From NCBI GenBank assembly GCA_902599485.1, contig CACKFP010000002.1:35308-99307 (forward strand): 64,000 nt of DNA. Reading direction: 5' to 3'. Each line of letters begins with the position of its first letter. Positions within the stretch are counted from its first letter, which is position 1. This document shows positions 11,098 to 21,423 of the stretch, one piece after another. The notes beneath the pieces are model-generated. The model ran no database searches and was not told the DNA's origin. It saw only the letters and a list, made by a program, of their open reading frames with translations. Source of the DNA: an uncultured Pelagibacteraceae bacterium (GTDB lineage: Bacteria; Pseudomonadota; Alphaproteobacteria; Pelagibacterales; Pelagibacteraceae). Both the position numbers and the translations under genes were made by a program.

Positions 11098-13761
11098 ATG
11101 CCAAAATTTGTATTTAATTTTAAATCTATAGACACAAAAAAAATAAAAAACCCAAAAAATATTTTAGGAGGCAAAGGTGCAAATTTATCTGAAATGGGAA
11201 GGATAGGTTTGCCTGTTCCACCTGGATTTACGATTTCTACTGAAGTTTGTGATTTATTTTATAAAAATAAAAAGAAATTAAAGCCTAAAATCATAAATGA
11301 AATAAATAAAGAATTAAAAAATATTGAAAAAGATTCTGGTAAAAAATTTGGAGATTTGAAAAATCCTTTATTATTATCTGTAAGATCTGGCGCAAGAGTA
11401 TCCATGCCGGGAATGATGGATACTATTTTAAATCTTGGACTAAATGACAAAACTGTTATTGCTTTAGCAAATAAAACATCAAATATTAGATTTGCAAAAG
11501 ATAGTTACAGAAGATTTATACAAATGTATGCAAATGTTGTTATGGGTGTTGAAAGTTATAATTTTGAAGAACTTATTGAAAATTATAAACTTACAAAAGG
11601 TGTATTGTTAGACACTGATTTGGATGAAGATGACTGGGATGGATTGATTAAAGACTTTAAAAATATTGTAAAAGAAAAAACCAAAAAGGATTTTCCTCAA
11701 AATATTAATGAACAATTACTAGGTGCTATTAGTGCAGTCTTTTTATCATGGGAAAGTAAAAGAGCAAAGGTTTATAGAAAATTAAATCATATACCATCAG
11801 AATGGGGAACTGCAGTAAATGTTCAGTCCATGGTTTTTGGTAATATGGGTGATGATTGTGCGACAGGTGTTGTATTTACACGTAATCCATCTAATGGAAT
11901 GAATGAAATCTATGGCGAATATTTAATAAATGCTCAAGGAGAAGATGTTGTTGCGGGAACAAGGACCCCCCAACATATAACTAAGAAAGCTAGAAGAGAT
12001 GCAAAAGAAACACTTCTTTCAATGGAAGAGTCTATGCCTAAAGTTTACAAAAATCTAAAAAATATTCTTATTAAACTAGAGAAACATTATAAAGATATGC
12101 AGGATGTAGAGTTCACAGTCGAAAATAAAAAGTTGTGGATGTTGCAAACAAGATCTGGAAAAAGAACTGCAAAATCATCAGTAAAAATTGCTGTCGACAT
12201 GGAAAAGGAAAAACTTATAACGAAAAAAGAGGCAGTGCTCAGAGTACAACCAAATTCATTAGATACTTTGCTTCATCCAACTTTAGATGAAACAGTCAAT
12301 CTAGAAGTAATAGCCAAAGGCCTTCCAGCTTCGCCAGGAGCGGCTAGTGGAAAAGTAGTATTTACTTCTGATGAGGCTGAAAGACTAAATGGAATGATGC
12401 AAAATACAATCCTAGTAAGAATAGAAACATCACCTGAAGATATTAATGGAATGCATGCAGCTAAAGGAATTCTTACTGCAAGAGGAGGAATGACCAGTCA
12501 TGCTGCAGTAGTTGCAAGAGGAATGGGTAGGCCATGTGTATCTGGCTCAAGTGAAATAGAAATAGATTACCAAAATAAAACTTTTAAAACAAAAAATAAT
12601 GAAATTAAAGAAGGTGATTTAATTACAATTGATGGATCAAGTGGTAGAATTATAAAAGGAGAGGTTAAAACTGTAAAACCCGAAATTTCAGGAGATTTTT
12701 CTAAACTTATGAGCTGGGCTGATAAATTTAGAAAACTAAAAATTAGAACTAATTCTGAAACACCTCTAGATAGTAAAACTGCTAGAGAATTTGGAGCTGA
12801 AGGAATAGGTCTTTGTAGAACAGAACATATGTTTTTTGATGAAGAAAGAATTTTATCTGTAAGAGAAATGATATTATCAAAATCAAAAGAAGATAGAGCT
12901 AATGCTTTAAAGAAACTACTTCCTTTTCAAAAAAAGGATTTTGTTGATATCTTTAAAATTATGAATGGTCTTCCTGTTACAGTTAGATTATTAGATCCAC
13001 CACTCCATGAATTTTTACCGAAAAATCAAAAAGAAATTAGTGATGTAGCTAATGCTTTAAACATCAAAAGTTTAGAACTAGAAGGTAGAATAACAGAACT
13101 TCATGAACAAAATCCAATGCTCGGTCATAGAGGTTGTAGATTAGGTATATCATTCCCAGAAATATATGAGATGCAGTGTACTGCGATTTTTGATGCATTA
13201 GTTGAATGTAAAAAACTCAAGATAAAATCTATTATTCCAGAGATCATGATACCTTTGGTATCAACTGAAGCAGAAATAAAAATAATGAAAGATTTAGTAA
13301 TTAGAGTTGCAAAAGAGGTTGAAAACAAAACTAAAACAAAACTAAATTTTTTAGTGGGTACAATGATTGAGCTCCCAAGAGCAGCAATCAAAGCAGATGA
13401 TATATCTAGACATGCAGAATTTTTTAGTTTTGGAACAAACGATTTAACACAAACAACTTTTGGAATTAGCAGAGATGATAGTGGTAAGTTTTTAAATGAT
13501 TATATTGATAATAAAATTTTCGATATTGATCCATTTGTTTCTATAGATGACGGAGTTGGGGATTTGATAGAAATGGCAACAAAAAAAGGAAGAAAAATTA
13601 ACAAAAAAATTAAACTCGGTATATGTGGTGAACACGGAGGTGATCCTAAAAGTATCGACTTTTGTGCACGTGTTGGTTTAGATTATGTATCTTGTTCACC
13701 TTACAGAGTGCCTGTTGCAAGACTTGCTGCTGCTCAAGCTCAATTAAAAAAATTAAATTAA
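11098..13761 (+). CDS. ppdK: Pyruvate, phosphate dikinase
   Basis: LGGKGANLSEM, GGMTSHAAVVARGMGRPCV (catalytic His), GEHGGDPKSIDFC. Confidence 0.97.
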   Translation: MPKFVFNFKSIDTKKIKNPKNILGGKGANLSEMGRIGLPVPPGFTISTEVCDLFYKNKKKLKPKIINEINKELKNIEKDSGKKFGDLKNPLLLSVRSGARVSMPGMMDTILNLGLNDKTVIALANKTSNIRFAKDSYRRFIQMYANVVMGVESYNFEELIENYKLTKGVLLDTDLDEDDWDGLIKDFKNIVKEKTKKDFPQNINEQLLGAISAVFLSWESKRAKVYRKLNHIPSEWGTAVNVQSMVFGNMGDDCATGVVFTRNPSNGMNEIYGEYLINAQGEDVVAGTRTPQHITKKARRDAKETLLSMEESMPKVYKNLKNILIKLEKHYKDMQDVEFTVENKKLWMLQTRSGKRTAKSSVKIAVDMEKEKLITKKEAVLRVQPNSLDTLLHPTLDETVNLEVIAKGLPASPGAASGKVVFTSDEAERLNGMMQNTILVRIETSPEDINGMHAAKGILTARGGMTSHAAVVARGMGRPCVSGSSEIEIDYQNKTFKTKNNEIKEGDLITIDGSSGRIIKGEVKTVKPEISGDFSKLMSWADKFRKLKIRTNSETPLDSKTAREFGAEGIGLCRTEHMFFDEERILSVREMILSKSKEDRANALKKLLPFQKKDFVDIFKIMNGLPVTVRLLDPPLHEFLPKNQKEISDVANALNIKSLELEGRITELHEQNPMLGHRGCRLGISFPEIYEMQCTAIFDALVECKKLKIKSIIPEIMIPLVSTEAEIKIMKDLVIRVAKEVENKTKTKLNFLVGTMIELPRAAIKADDISRHAEFFSFGTNDLTQTTFGISRDDSGKFLNDYIDNKIFDIDPFVSIDDGVGDLIEMATKKGRKINKKIKLGICGEHGGDPKSIDFCARVGLDYVSCSPYRVPVARLAAAQAQLKKLN

Positions 13762-13764
13762 ATT

Positions 13765-14601
13765 TTATATTTCTAATTTTAAGTCTAATGCATTAATTGA
13801 GTGAGTTAAAGATCCTACAGAAATTCTATCTACACCAGAAGAGGAAACATTTTTAACATTTTTTAAGTTAATTCCTCCTGATGCTTCGGTTTCATAAAAT
13901 TTTGCAGACATTTTAACTGCTTTTTTTAAATTTTTTGAATTCATATTATCTAATAAAATTCTATCAAATTTCAGACCCAATATTTTCTTTAACTGAGATA
14001 AATTATCAACTTCTACTGTAATTTTTTTTCTTCCCTTATTTTTGATGGCTCTTTGAATTAAATTTTCAAAATTTTTTTCAGAACTTATATGATTATCTTT
14101 TATTAAGTATTCATCACTTAAGTTAAATCTGTGGTTTGTTCCACCACCTAATTTAACAGCATATTTTTGGATTACTCTCAGATTTGGAATCGTTTTTCTT
14201 GTGCAGCATATTTTAGTTTTTTTTCCTACCTTTTTTACAAACATGTTTGTTTTTGTTGCTATTCCAGAAATATGAGAAACAAAGTTTAATGCTACTCTTT
14301 CGCCAATTAAAATATTTTTTAGGTCACCTTCAATAGTCGCGACTAATTCGCCTTTTTTAATTCGAGATCCATCTTTTTTTTTATTTTTAAATTTTATTTT
14401 TTTATCAATTAATTTAAAAGTTTCTCTTGCAAATTCTATACCACCCAAAACACCTTTTTGGTTACTTATCATTTTAACTTTCTTTTTAATATTTTTATTA
14501 ATTAATTCTGAAGTAATATCGCCTGACGGATATAAGTCCTCATTCAAAGCTAATTTACATGAAGATTTTATAAAATTTTTACTTAATTGAATTTTAGACA
14601 C
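13765..14601 (-). CDS. nadC: Nicotinate-nucleotide pyrophosphorylase (carboxylating)
   Basis: NEDLYPSGDITSELI, CTRKTIPNLRVIQKYAVKLGGGTNHRFNLSDEYLIKDNH, EASGGINLKNV. Confidence 0.95.
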   Translation of the reverse strand: MSKIQLSKNFIKSSCKLALNEDLYPSGDITSELINKNIKKKVKMISNQKGVLGGIEFARETFKLIDKKIKFKNKKKDGSRIKKGELVATIEGDLKNILIGERVALNFVSHISGIATKTNMFVKKVGKKTKICCTRKTIPNLRVIQKYAVKLGGGTNHRFNLSDEYLIKDNHISSEKNFENLIQRAIKNKGRKKITVEVDNLSQLKKILGLKFDRILLDNMNSKNLKKAVKMSAKFYETEASGGINLKNVKNVSSSGVDRISVGSLTHSINALDLKLEI

Positions 14602-14606
14602 AGATT

Positions 14607-15596
14607 TTATCTGCCTATTTCTGCCATTCTCTCTACAGATTTTCTTGCTTTTTGAATTGTCTCATTGTCCATTATTAATTCGTTAGTTTCATTTTCCAAA
14701 CAATCTAATATTTTAGGCAAAGTAATTCTTTTCATATGAGGACAAAGGTTACATGGTCTAATAAATTCAACATTTGGATTATCAATTTGGACATTGTCAC
14801 TCATCGAGCATTCTGTGACCATCATAACTTTTTCTGGTTGCTTATCTCTTACATATTTAATCATTCCACTTGTAGAACCAGCAAAATCAGATGCTTGTAT
14901 TACATCAGGAGGACATTCAGGATGTGCTATTATTTTTATGCCTGGATTAGCTTTTCTAATATCATTAATTTCTTGATCATTGAATTGTTCATGTACTTCA
15001 CAAGTTCCCTTCCAAGAAATAATTTCTATATCAGTTTGTGATGCCACATATTTAGCTAAAAAATCATCAGGTAAAAATATTACTTTTTTTACTCCTAATG
15101 ACTCTACAATTTTTACTGCATTTGCAGATGTACAGCAAACATCAGTTTCAGCTTTAACATCTGCAGATGTATTTACATACGAGACTACTGGAACACCAGG
15201 ATATTGTTTCTTTAGATTTCTAACATCATCACCTGTAATAGATGAAGATAGTGAACAGCCTGCTTTCATATCTGGTAATAAAACTTTTTTTTCAGGACTC
15301 ATTAATTTCGCAGTTTCAGCCATAAAATGAACTCCACACATTACAATTATATCTGCTTTTGTTTTTGCAGCCTCTACTGCTAAAGCTAAAGAATCTGCAG
15401 AAAAATCTGAAATGCCATGATAAATTTCTGGTGTTTGATAATTGTGGGCAAGAATTACTGCATTCTTCTCTTTCTTTAATTTATTAATTTTATAAATGTA
15501 AGGTGCATGTGTAGCCCATTCTATTTCCGGAATTTTTTTTGATACTTTGTTATAAATTGAGCTTGTAGCTTTTTTTATTTCACTAGTAAATTCCAT
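14607..15596 (-). CDS. nadA: Quinolinate synthase A
   Basis: VILAHNYQTPEIYH, DFSADSLALA, VMCGVHFMAETAKLMSPEKKVLLPD, CNLCPHMKRITL. Confidence 0.96.
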   Translation of the reverse strand: MEFTSEIKKATSSIYNKVSKKIPEIEWATHAPYIYKINKLKKEKNAVILAHNYQTPEIYHGISDFSADSLALAVEAAKTKADIIVMCGVHFMAETAKLMSPEKKVLLPDMKAGCSLSSSITGDDVRNLKKQYPGVPVVSYVNTSADVKAETDVCCTSANAVKIVESLGVKKVIFLPDDFLAKYVASQTDIEIISWKGTCEVHEQFNDQEINDIRKANPGIKIIAHPECPPDVIQASDFAGSTSGMIKYVRDKQPEKVMMVTECSMSDNVQIDNPNVEFIRPCNLCPHMKRITLPKILDCLENETNELIMDNETIQKARKSVERMAEIGR

Positions 15597-15654
15597 AAAA
15601 AAAACTTATCAACTTGAAATAGAATTGTCATTCATTTAATCTGCCGCATAACAT

Positions 15655-15740
15655 GCGGTCATGCTGAAACTGGTAGACAGGCACGGTTGAGGGCCGTGTG
15701 GGCTTAGCCCATGAGAGTTCGAGTCTCTCTGACCGCACCA
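15655..15740 (+). tRNA. tRNA-Leu (anticodon GAG), CCA encoded
   Basis: gcggtcatgctgaaactggtagacaggcacggttgagggccgtgtgggcttagcccatgagagttcgagtctctctgaccgcacca: 7-bp acceptor stem, anticodon arm CACGG-TTGAGGG-CCGTG, variable arm, T loop TTCGAGT, terminal CCA. Confidence 0.95.
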
Positions 15741-15756
15741 AATACAAATATTTATT

Positions 15757-16016
15757 GAGGGGCGTTCTGTTGCCAGGTGCCCCAAACCCCGTAACTTAAT
15801 TAATAAATTAATTAAGCTGCAAGTGCATAACTTTCGTTAGCATTTATAAATTAGCCCTTCACGGCGGAACAATACCGAACGAAAGAATAACTTTTAGTCA
15901 TCCGTCGATCCTAATTCACCCCCATAAGTTGAAAATGGTGGAGGTGGTGGGTACTGCCCCCACGTCCGTAATGGTTATTACGAAATTCGTTTATCGTCAT
16001 AGTTGGAAAACCAACA
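15757..16016 (-). ncRNA. ssrA: Transfer-messenger RNA, circularly permuted two-piece form
   Basis: Minus strand reads ...cggacgtgggggcagtacccaccacctccacca (acceptor piece ending at 15936) - 12 nt linker - gggggtgaattaggatcgacggatg... (coding piece from 15923) - tag ORF gctaacgaaagttatgcacttgcagcttaa (15841-15812) - ggggcacctggcaacagaacgcccc 3' structure. 5' GGGGGTG pairs with 3' CACCTCC over 7 bp (one G-U). Outer ends approximate. Confidence 0.9.
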
Positions 16017-16059
16017 TTAATAATATAAAACCAAATTCAACAGATTCAATAAATTATTC

Positions 16060-17007
16060 ATGAAGTTAACTGACGAACAAATAAAAGAAATAAAAGACCA
16101 GCAATCTCAGCAAAATTCTACAAAAAGAGTAACAGTCCCAGAACTTGAAAAAATTCTATACGATGCAATTCCAATATTGGACCACGGTTTTATAAGAGTT
16201 GTTGACTATATGGGTGATGATACCTCCGTAGTACAATCAGCGAGAGTTTCTTATGGAAAAGGGACAAAAAAAGTTTCAACAGATGCTGGTTTAATAAAAT
16301 ATTTGATGAGACATTGGCACAGCACTCCTTTTGAAATGTGTGAAATAAAATATCATGTAAAGCTACCTATATTTATAGCAAGACAATGGATTAGACATAG
16401 AACAGCAAATGTAAATGAATATTCTGCAAGATACTCGATTTTAGATAAAGAATTTTATCTGCCAGAGCCGCAACATCTTGCTGCTCAATCACAGAGTAAT
16501 AGACAAGGTAGAGGTGATATTTTAGATGGGGAAAAAGCTAAAAAAGTTTTGAATTTATTAAAAGGAGATGCTGAACAAACTTATAATAATTATGAAACTA
16601 TGCTTAACGAAAGATATGATGGATCAACTATAGATGAAAATGCCGTAGGTTTAGCAAGAGAGCTTGCTAGAATGAACTTAACACTAAATACTTACACACA
16701 ATGGTATTGGAAAACAGATTTATTAAATCTGATGAATTTTTTGAGACTCAGAGCAGATCATCATGCTCAGTACGAGATTAGAGCTTACGCAGATGCTATG
16801 CTTGATACTGTAAAAAAATGGGTACCAATAACTTATGAAGCTTTTATGGATTATAGAGTTGGTGGAACCGAAGTTTCTGCAAAAGGAAAATTTATTATTC
16901 AAAAACTTATAAAAGGTGAAAATGTTTCTATCGATGATACAGGTTTATCTAAAAGAGAATGGAACGAACTTATGGAAGCTTTTGATCTTAAAGATAAATT
17001 GATTTAA
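16060..17007 (+). CDS. thyX: FAD-dependent thymidylate synthase
   Basis: [19 protein letters not shown] (RHR motif), [27 protein letters not shown]. Confidence 0.96.
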   Translation: MKLTDEQIKEIKDQQSQQNSTKRVTVPELEKILYDAIPILDHGFIRVVDYMGDDTSVVQSARVSYGKGTKKVSTDAGLIKYLMRHWHSTPFEMCEIKYHVKLPIFIARQWIRHRTANVNEYSARYSILDKEFYLPEPQHLAAQSQSNRQGRGDILDGEKAKKVLNLLKGDAEQTYNNYETMLNERYDGSTIDENAVGLARELARMNLTLNTYTQWYWKTDLLNLMNFLRLRADHHAQYEIRAYADAMLDTVKKWVPITYEAFMDYRVGGTEVSAKGKFIIQKLIKGENVSIDDTGLSKREWNELMEAFDLKDKLI

Positions 17008-17812
17008 TTTTTTCAGCAAACTTAAAATATATTTTAGATATCTCATGCTCTGGTTTACTTTCAACAATAGGTGAACCTAAATCTCCTTGTTTTCCAACTT
17101 CTGGATCAATTGGTATTTCACCTAGAAAATTTTTTTTAAATTCATCAGCAGTCTTTTTGACACCACCTTCACCAAAAATTGCATATTTTTTTCCATCATC
17201 GCCAATGAAATGACTCATATTATCTATAAGTCCTAGTATTTTTACTTTAAGTTTGTCAAACATCCTAATTCCACGCTTTACATCCTGCAAGGCTATTTCT
17301 TGTGGTGTAGATATAATAATTACTCCATCCAAGTTAATTTCTTGTGCAAAAGTCAATTGTGTATCTCCAGTTCCAGGTGGCATATCAACAATTAAAAAAT
17401 CTAAATTTTCCCACAAAACTTTTTGTGTAAAAGTTTTTATCGCAGAAATTACCATTGGACCTCGCCAAATCATTGGTGTTTGCTCTTCTGTTAAAAATCC
17501 TATAGACATGCATTGAATTCCATATTTTAAAATTGGCTTTAATTTTTGCCCGTCACTTTCAGGCTTTTCATTTATTGAGAATAATTTTGGCAATGATGGT
17601 CCATATATATCTGCGTCAAGCAAACCAACATTTAAGTCCATTTTTTTTAACGCCAAAGCAAGATTCGAGGCAAATGTTGACTTTCCTACACCTCCTTTTG
17701 CACTTGATATTGCAATTGTAAACTTTGTTCCAATAATTGGGTTCCGTCTAAAGGTTTTTGGCTCAGTTTTTGACTTTGTTGTGTCACTTAAACCTACTTT
17801 TTTTTCGTCCAT
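16988..17812 (-). CDS. Mrp/ApbC-type P-loop iron-sulfur carrier ATPase
   Basis: [58 protein letters not shown]. Confidence 0.93.
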   Translation of the reverse strand: MDEKKVGLSDTTKSKTEPKTFRRNPIIGTKFTIAISSAKGGVGKSTFASNLALALKKMDLNVGLLDADIYGPSLPKLFSINEKPESDGQKLKPILKYGIQCMSIGFLTEEQTPMIWRGPMVISAIKTFTQKVLWENLDFLIVDMPPGTGDTQLTFAQEINLDGVIIISTPQEIALQDVKRGIRMFDKLKVKILGLIDNMSHFIGDDGKKYAIFGEGGVKKTADEFKKNFLGEIPIDPEVGKQGDLGSPIVESKPEHEISKIYFKFAEKIKSIYL

Positions 17813-17866
17813 AATTTACCATTATCTTGTTTTTACCAATAAAGACACTATATAGAGTGTCTTATT

Positions 17867-18961
17867 ATGAGTGATTTTAGAAATCAAAGCCCATGGGGAA
17901 CACCTCCAGGAGGAGGAGGAGGCGGTGGAAATGGTGGATTTAGAAAAGGTCCTACTCCCCCAAATATCGATGAAGTTATAAGTAAACTACAATCAATAAT
18001 AAATAGATTTTTAGGTGGTGGCAAAGGCGGTGCTAAGCCAATAATAATAGGTCTAATAATCCTTTTAATTGTTTGGACTTTAAGTGGTCTTTATAGAGTT
18101 TTACCCGATGAACAAGGCGTTGTATTAAGATTTGGAAAATTTGTTAAAACCACGCAACCTGGTTTAAATTATCATCTTCCTTTTCCAATTGAAAATGTAC
18201 TAACTCCTAAAGTTACAAAAGTTAATCGAATGGATATTGGATTTAGGTCAGAGAGAGATAGTGGATTTTCCTCAGGTGGAGTTGCAGATGTTCCAGAAGA
18301 AAGTTTAATGTTAACAGGTGATGAAAACATAGTTAACATAGATTTTTCAGTATTTTGGGTAATTAAAGATGCTGGTAATTTTTTATTCAAAATTCAAGAT
18401 CCAGAAGGAACGGTTAAAGCAGCTGCCGAAACAGCGATGAGAGAAGTCATTGCACGATCTGATATTCAACCAATTCTGACTGAAGGTAGATCTCTCATAG
18501 AAGCTGATACTCAAGAAATAATTCAAGAAATTTTAGATGAATACACAAGTGGAATTCAAATTACACAAGTTCAAACTCAAAAAGCTGATCCACCAGATCA
18601 AGTTATTGATGCATTTAGAGATGTCCAGGCAGCAAGAGCAGATATGGAAAGATCTAAAAACGAAGCAGAAGCATATGCCAATGATGTAATACCAAGAGCA
18701 CGAGGAGAAGCAGCAAAAATTCTCCAAGCGGCAGAAGCTTATAAAAAAGAAGTTGTTGCTAAAGCAGAAGGAGAAGCAAGTAGATTTTTATCAATTTATA
18801 ACGAGTATGCAAAAGCTAAAAAAGTAACTCAAGAAAGAATGTATCTTGAGACAATGGAAGAAGTATTAGCTGATATTAATAAAATTATAATCGACAAAAA
18901 TTCAGGTGAAGGTGTAGTACCATATCTGCCATTACAAGAATTAAAGACAGGGTCCAATTAA
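17867..18961 (+). CDS. hflK: HflK, SPFH-domain protease modulator
   Basis: Gly-rich N-terminus PWGTPPGGGGGGGNGG, single TM, SPFH domain; followed by hflC. Confidence 0.94.
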   Translation: MSDFRNQSPWGTPPGGGGGGGNGGFRKGPTPPNIDEVISKLQSIINRFLGGGKGGAKPIIIGLIILLIVWTLSGLYRVLPDEQGVVLRFGKFVKTTQPGLNYHLPFPIENVLTPKVTKVNRMDIGFRSERDSGFSSGGVADVPEESLMLTGDENIVNIDFSVFWVIKDAGNFLFKIQDPEGTVKAAAETAMREVIARSDIQPILTEGRSLIEADTQEIIQEILDEYTSGIQITQVQTQKADPPDQVIDAFRDVQAARADMERSKNEAEAYANDVIPRARGEAAKILQAAEAYKKEVVAKAEGEASRFLSIYNEYAKAKKVTQERMYLETMEEVLADINKIIIDKNSGEGVVPYLPLQELKTGSN

Positions 18962-18962
18962 A

Positions 18963-19832
18963 ATGAAAGCTGGAAAATTTTTATTACCAATAATCATACT
19001 AATTGCTGCAACAATTTACTTTTCAGTTTTTATTGTCAAAGAGGTCAACCAAGCAATTGTTCTTCAATTTGGTGATCCAAAAAGAATTATATCAAAACCT
19101 GGAATTAATTTTAAAATTCCATTCATACAAAACGTTGTGTTTTTAGATAAAAGAATTTTAAATCTTGATACACCACCGGAAGAAGTGATTGCATCAGATC
19201 AAAAAAGACTTATCGTCGATGCCTTTGCAAGATTTCAAATAATTGATCCTCTTAAATTTTATATATCTGTTGGAAATGAGAGAGTTGCAAGATCAAGACT
19301 GGCAACAATTATAAATTCAAGAATAAGAAACGTACTTGGCCAACAAGAATTGCAAACACTTTTATCAGAAGATAGAACAAAACAGATGTCTCTAATTCAA
19401 GAAGGTGTAAATAATGAAGCAGAAAATTTTGGTATAAGTATTGTTGATGTTAGAATTAAAAGAGCAGACCTTCCTCAAGCAAACAGTGATGCAATTTTTA
19501 GAAGAATGCAAACTGAAAGGGAAAGAGAAGCAAAAGAATTTAGAGCAAAAGGTGCAGAGATGGCTGTAACAATCACCTCAACTGCTGACAAAGAAGTAAC
19601 GGTTATACTTGCAGATGCACAAAAAAAATCTGAGATTATGAAGGGTGAAGGTGATGGTCTGAAAAACAAGATTTTTGCTGATGCCTTTGGACAAGATCCT
19701 GAATTTTTTGCATTTTATAGAGCTATGCAGGCTTACCAAAAAGCTCTAATCGGCGGTGAGACTTCAATGATACTTTCACCAGACAGTGAATTTTTTAAAT
19801 TTTTCGGAAATATCGATCAAAAAGTAGAGTAA
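18963..19832 (+). CDS. hflC: HflC, SPFH-domain protease modulator
   Basis: SPFH domain, VDVRIKRADLPQANSDAIFRRMQTEREREAKEFRAKGAE; downstream of hflK. Confidence 0.94.
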   Translation: MKAGKFLLPIIILIAATIYFSVFIVKEVNQAIVLQFGDPKRIISKPGINFKIPFIQNVVFLDKRILNLDTPPEEVIASDQKRLIVDAFARFQIIDPLKFYISVGNERVARSRLATIINSRIRNVLGQQELQTLLSEDRTKQMSLIQEGVNNEAENFGISIVDVRIKRADLPQANSDAIFRRMQTEREREAKEFRAKGAEMAVTITSTADKEVTVILADAQKKSEIMKGEGDGLKNKIFADAFGQDPEFFAFYRAMQAYQKALIGGETSMILSPDSEFFKFFGNIDQKVE

Positions 19833-19837
19833 ATTTC

Positions 19838-20023
19838 ATGAGAGAATTGATCATCGCATTTGGTCTATTCCTTTTTATTGAAGGTATTCTTTACGCCATA
19901 TTTCCATCAAAAATGAAAAATATGATAATGAAATTAAAAGAAGCCACTGACAATCAACTAAGAACTGGTGGATTAATATTTGCAGTGATTGGTTTTTTTA
20001 TTATTTGGTACTTAAAAAGATGA
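19838..20023 (+). CDS. DUF2065-type small membrane protein
   Basis: 61 aa, two predicted TM segments; sits between hflC and degP, a common alphaproteobacterial arrangement. Confidence 0.75.
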   Translation: MRELIIAFGLFLFIEGILYAIFPSKMKNMIMKLKEATDNQLRTGGLIFAVIGFFIIWYLKR

Positions 20024-21423
20024 GATTCATAAAGATTTTATTACTAATATTATTTTCAATTAATATTCAAAATACTACTAACGCAGCAAATATGCCTGCA
20101 TCTTTTGCAGATCTAGCTGAAAAATTAATGCCGTCAGTAGTAAATATCTCGACTACAACAACAGTAACCACAAGATCTAATCCATTTCCATTTGAATTTC
20201 CTCCAGGCTCGCCTTTTGAAGATATGTTTAAAGATTATGGAACTCCTCAAAAGAGACAGACAAGTGCCCTTGGATCAGGTTTTATTATTGATGAAAAAGG
20301 AATTGTTATAACAAATAATCACGTGATACAGGGTGCAGAAGATGTTTTTGTTAGAGTTAATGGTGAAAAAAATATAAAGGCAAAAGTAATTGGAGCTGAC
20401 CCTGGTATGGATTTGGCAGTTCTTCAAATAGAGTCTGATCAGAAATTTACCCCAGTTAAATTTGGAGACTCTGATACTGCAAGAATTGGTGATTGGGTTA
20501 TTGCAATTGGAAATCCATTTGGCTTAGGTGGAACGGTTACTGCAGGAATAATCTCTGCAAGAAACAGAAGTATCGGTCTTTCTAAATATGAAGACTACAT
20601 TCAAACTGATGCATCTATAAACCAAGGTAATTCAGGAGGTCCATTGTTTAACATGGATGGTGATGTAGTTGGAATTAATACTGCAATATTAGGTCAATCG
20701 GGTTCAATTGGAATTGGTTTTGCAATTCCATCTAATAGTGCACAAAAAGTAATTAACCAATTAATTGAATTTGGTGAAACTAAAAGAGGATGGTTAGGTG
20801 TAAGGATCCAAACAGTAACAAAAGACATTGCAGATGTTGAAAAATTAGATGAACCAAGAGGAGCACTTGTTGCAAGTGTAGCTGAAAATAGTCCATCAGA
20901 TAAAGGAGGAATAAAAGCAGGAGATATAATTTTAGAATTTGATGGTAAAAAAATTAATGAAATGAGTGAACTTCCTAGAATAGTTGCAGAAACTGAAGTT
21001 GGTAAAAAAGTAAAACTCAAAGTGTGGAGAAATAAACGTGAAATAACAAAAGAAATTATACTTGGAAGACTGGAAACATCTGAAGACTTTAAATCTCAAG
21101 GTTTAGTTACAGAAAAACCTAAAGAAGATGTAATTAATGGTTTAAAAATAAAAGTGAGATTATTGACTAAAGATGACATTAAAGAGAGAAATTTACCAAA
21201 AAATACTACAGGATTAGTTATCACAGAAATCGATAAAGACAGTCCAGTTAATTATCTTCAAGTAAATAATATTATTGTTGAAGCACAAAAGAAAAAGATC
21301 AACACCATTGGAGATCTAGATAACATTGTAAAACTAGCCCTAAAAGGTAATGATAAAAGTTTACTTATTGCAATTTATAATAACAATAACCAAAGAAGAT
21401 ATATTGGTGTTAAATTAAATTAA
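20020..21423 (+). CDS. Do/DegP-family periplasmic serine endoprotease with two PDZ domains
   Basis: Signal peptide, NNHVIQGAEDV, DLAVLQIE, INQGNSGGPLFN catalytic motif, PDZ regions. ORF track starts at 20005; ATG at 20020 gives the cleaner signal peptide. Confidence 0.94.
   Translation: MRFIKILLLILFSINIQNTTNAANMPASFADLAEKLMPSVVNISTTTTVTTRSNPFPFEFPPGSPFEDMFKDYGTPQKRQTSALGSGFIIDEKGIVITNNHVIQGAEDVFVRVNGEKNIKAKVIGADPGMDLAVLQIESDQKFTPVKFGDSDTARIGDWVIAIGNPFGLGGTVTAGIISARNRSIGLSKYEDYIQTDASINQGNSGGPLFNMDGDVVGINTAILGQSGSIGIGFAIPSNSAQKVINQLIEFGETKRGWLGVRIQTVTKDIADVEKLDEPRGALVASVAENSPSDKGGIKAGDIILEFDGKKINEMSELPRIVAETEVGKKVKLKVWRNKREITKEIILGRLETSEDFKSQGLVTEKPKEDVINGLKIKVRLLTKDDIKERNLPKNTTGLVITEIDKDSPVNYLQVNNIIVEAQKKKINTIGDLDNIVKLALKGNDKSLLIAIYNNNNQRRYIGVKLN

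Noticed and set aside
14736-15330. Three plus-strand ORFs opposite nadA
   Set aside because: Antisense shadow ORFs over a well-supported quinolinate synthase gene; no motifs.
15757-16016. Structured intergenic region first considered as a riboswitch or unknown ncRNA on the plus strand
   Set aside because: The minus strand gives all tmRNA hallmarks (acceptor stem, CCA, tag ORF, conserved 5' end), so it is called ssrA instead.
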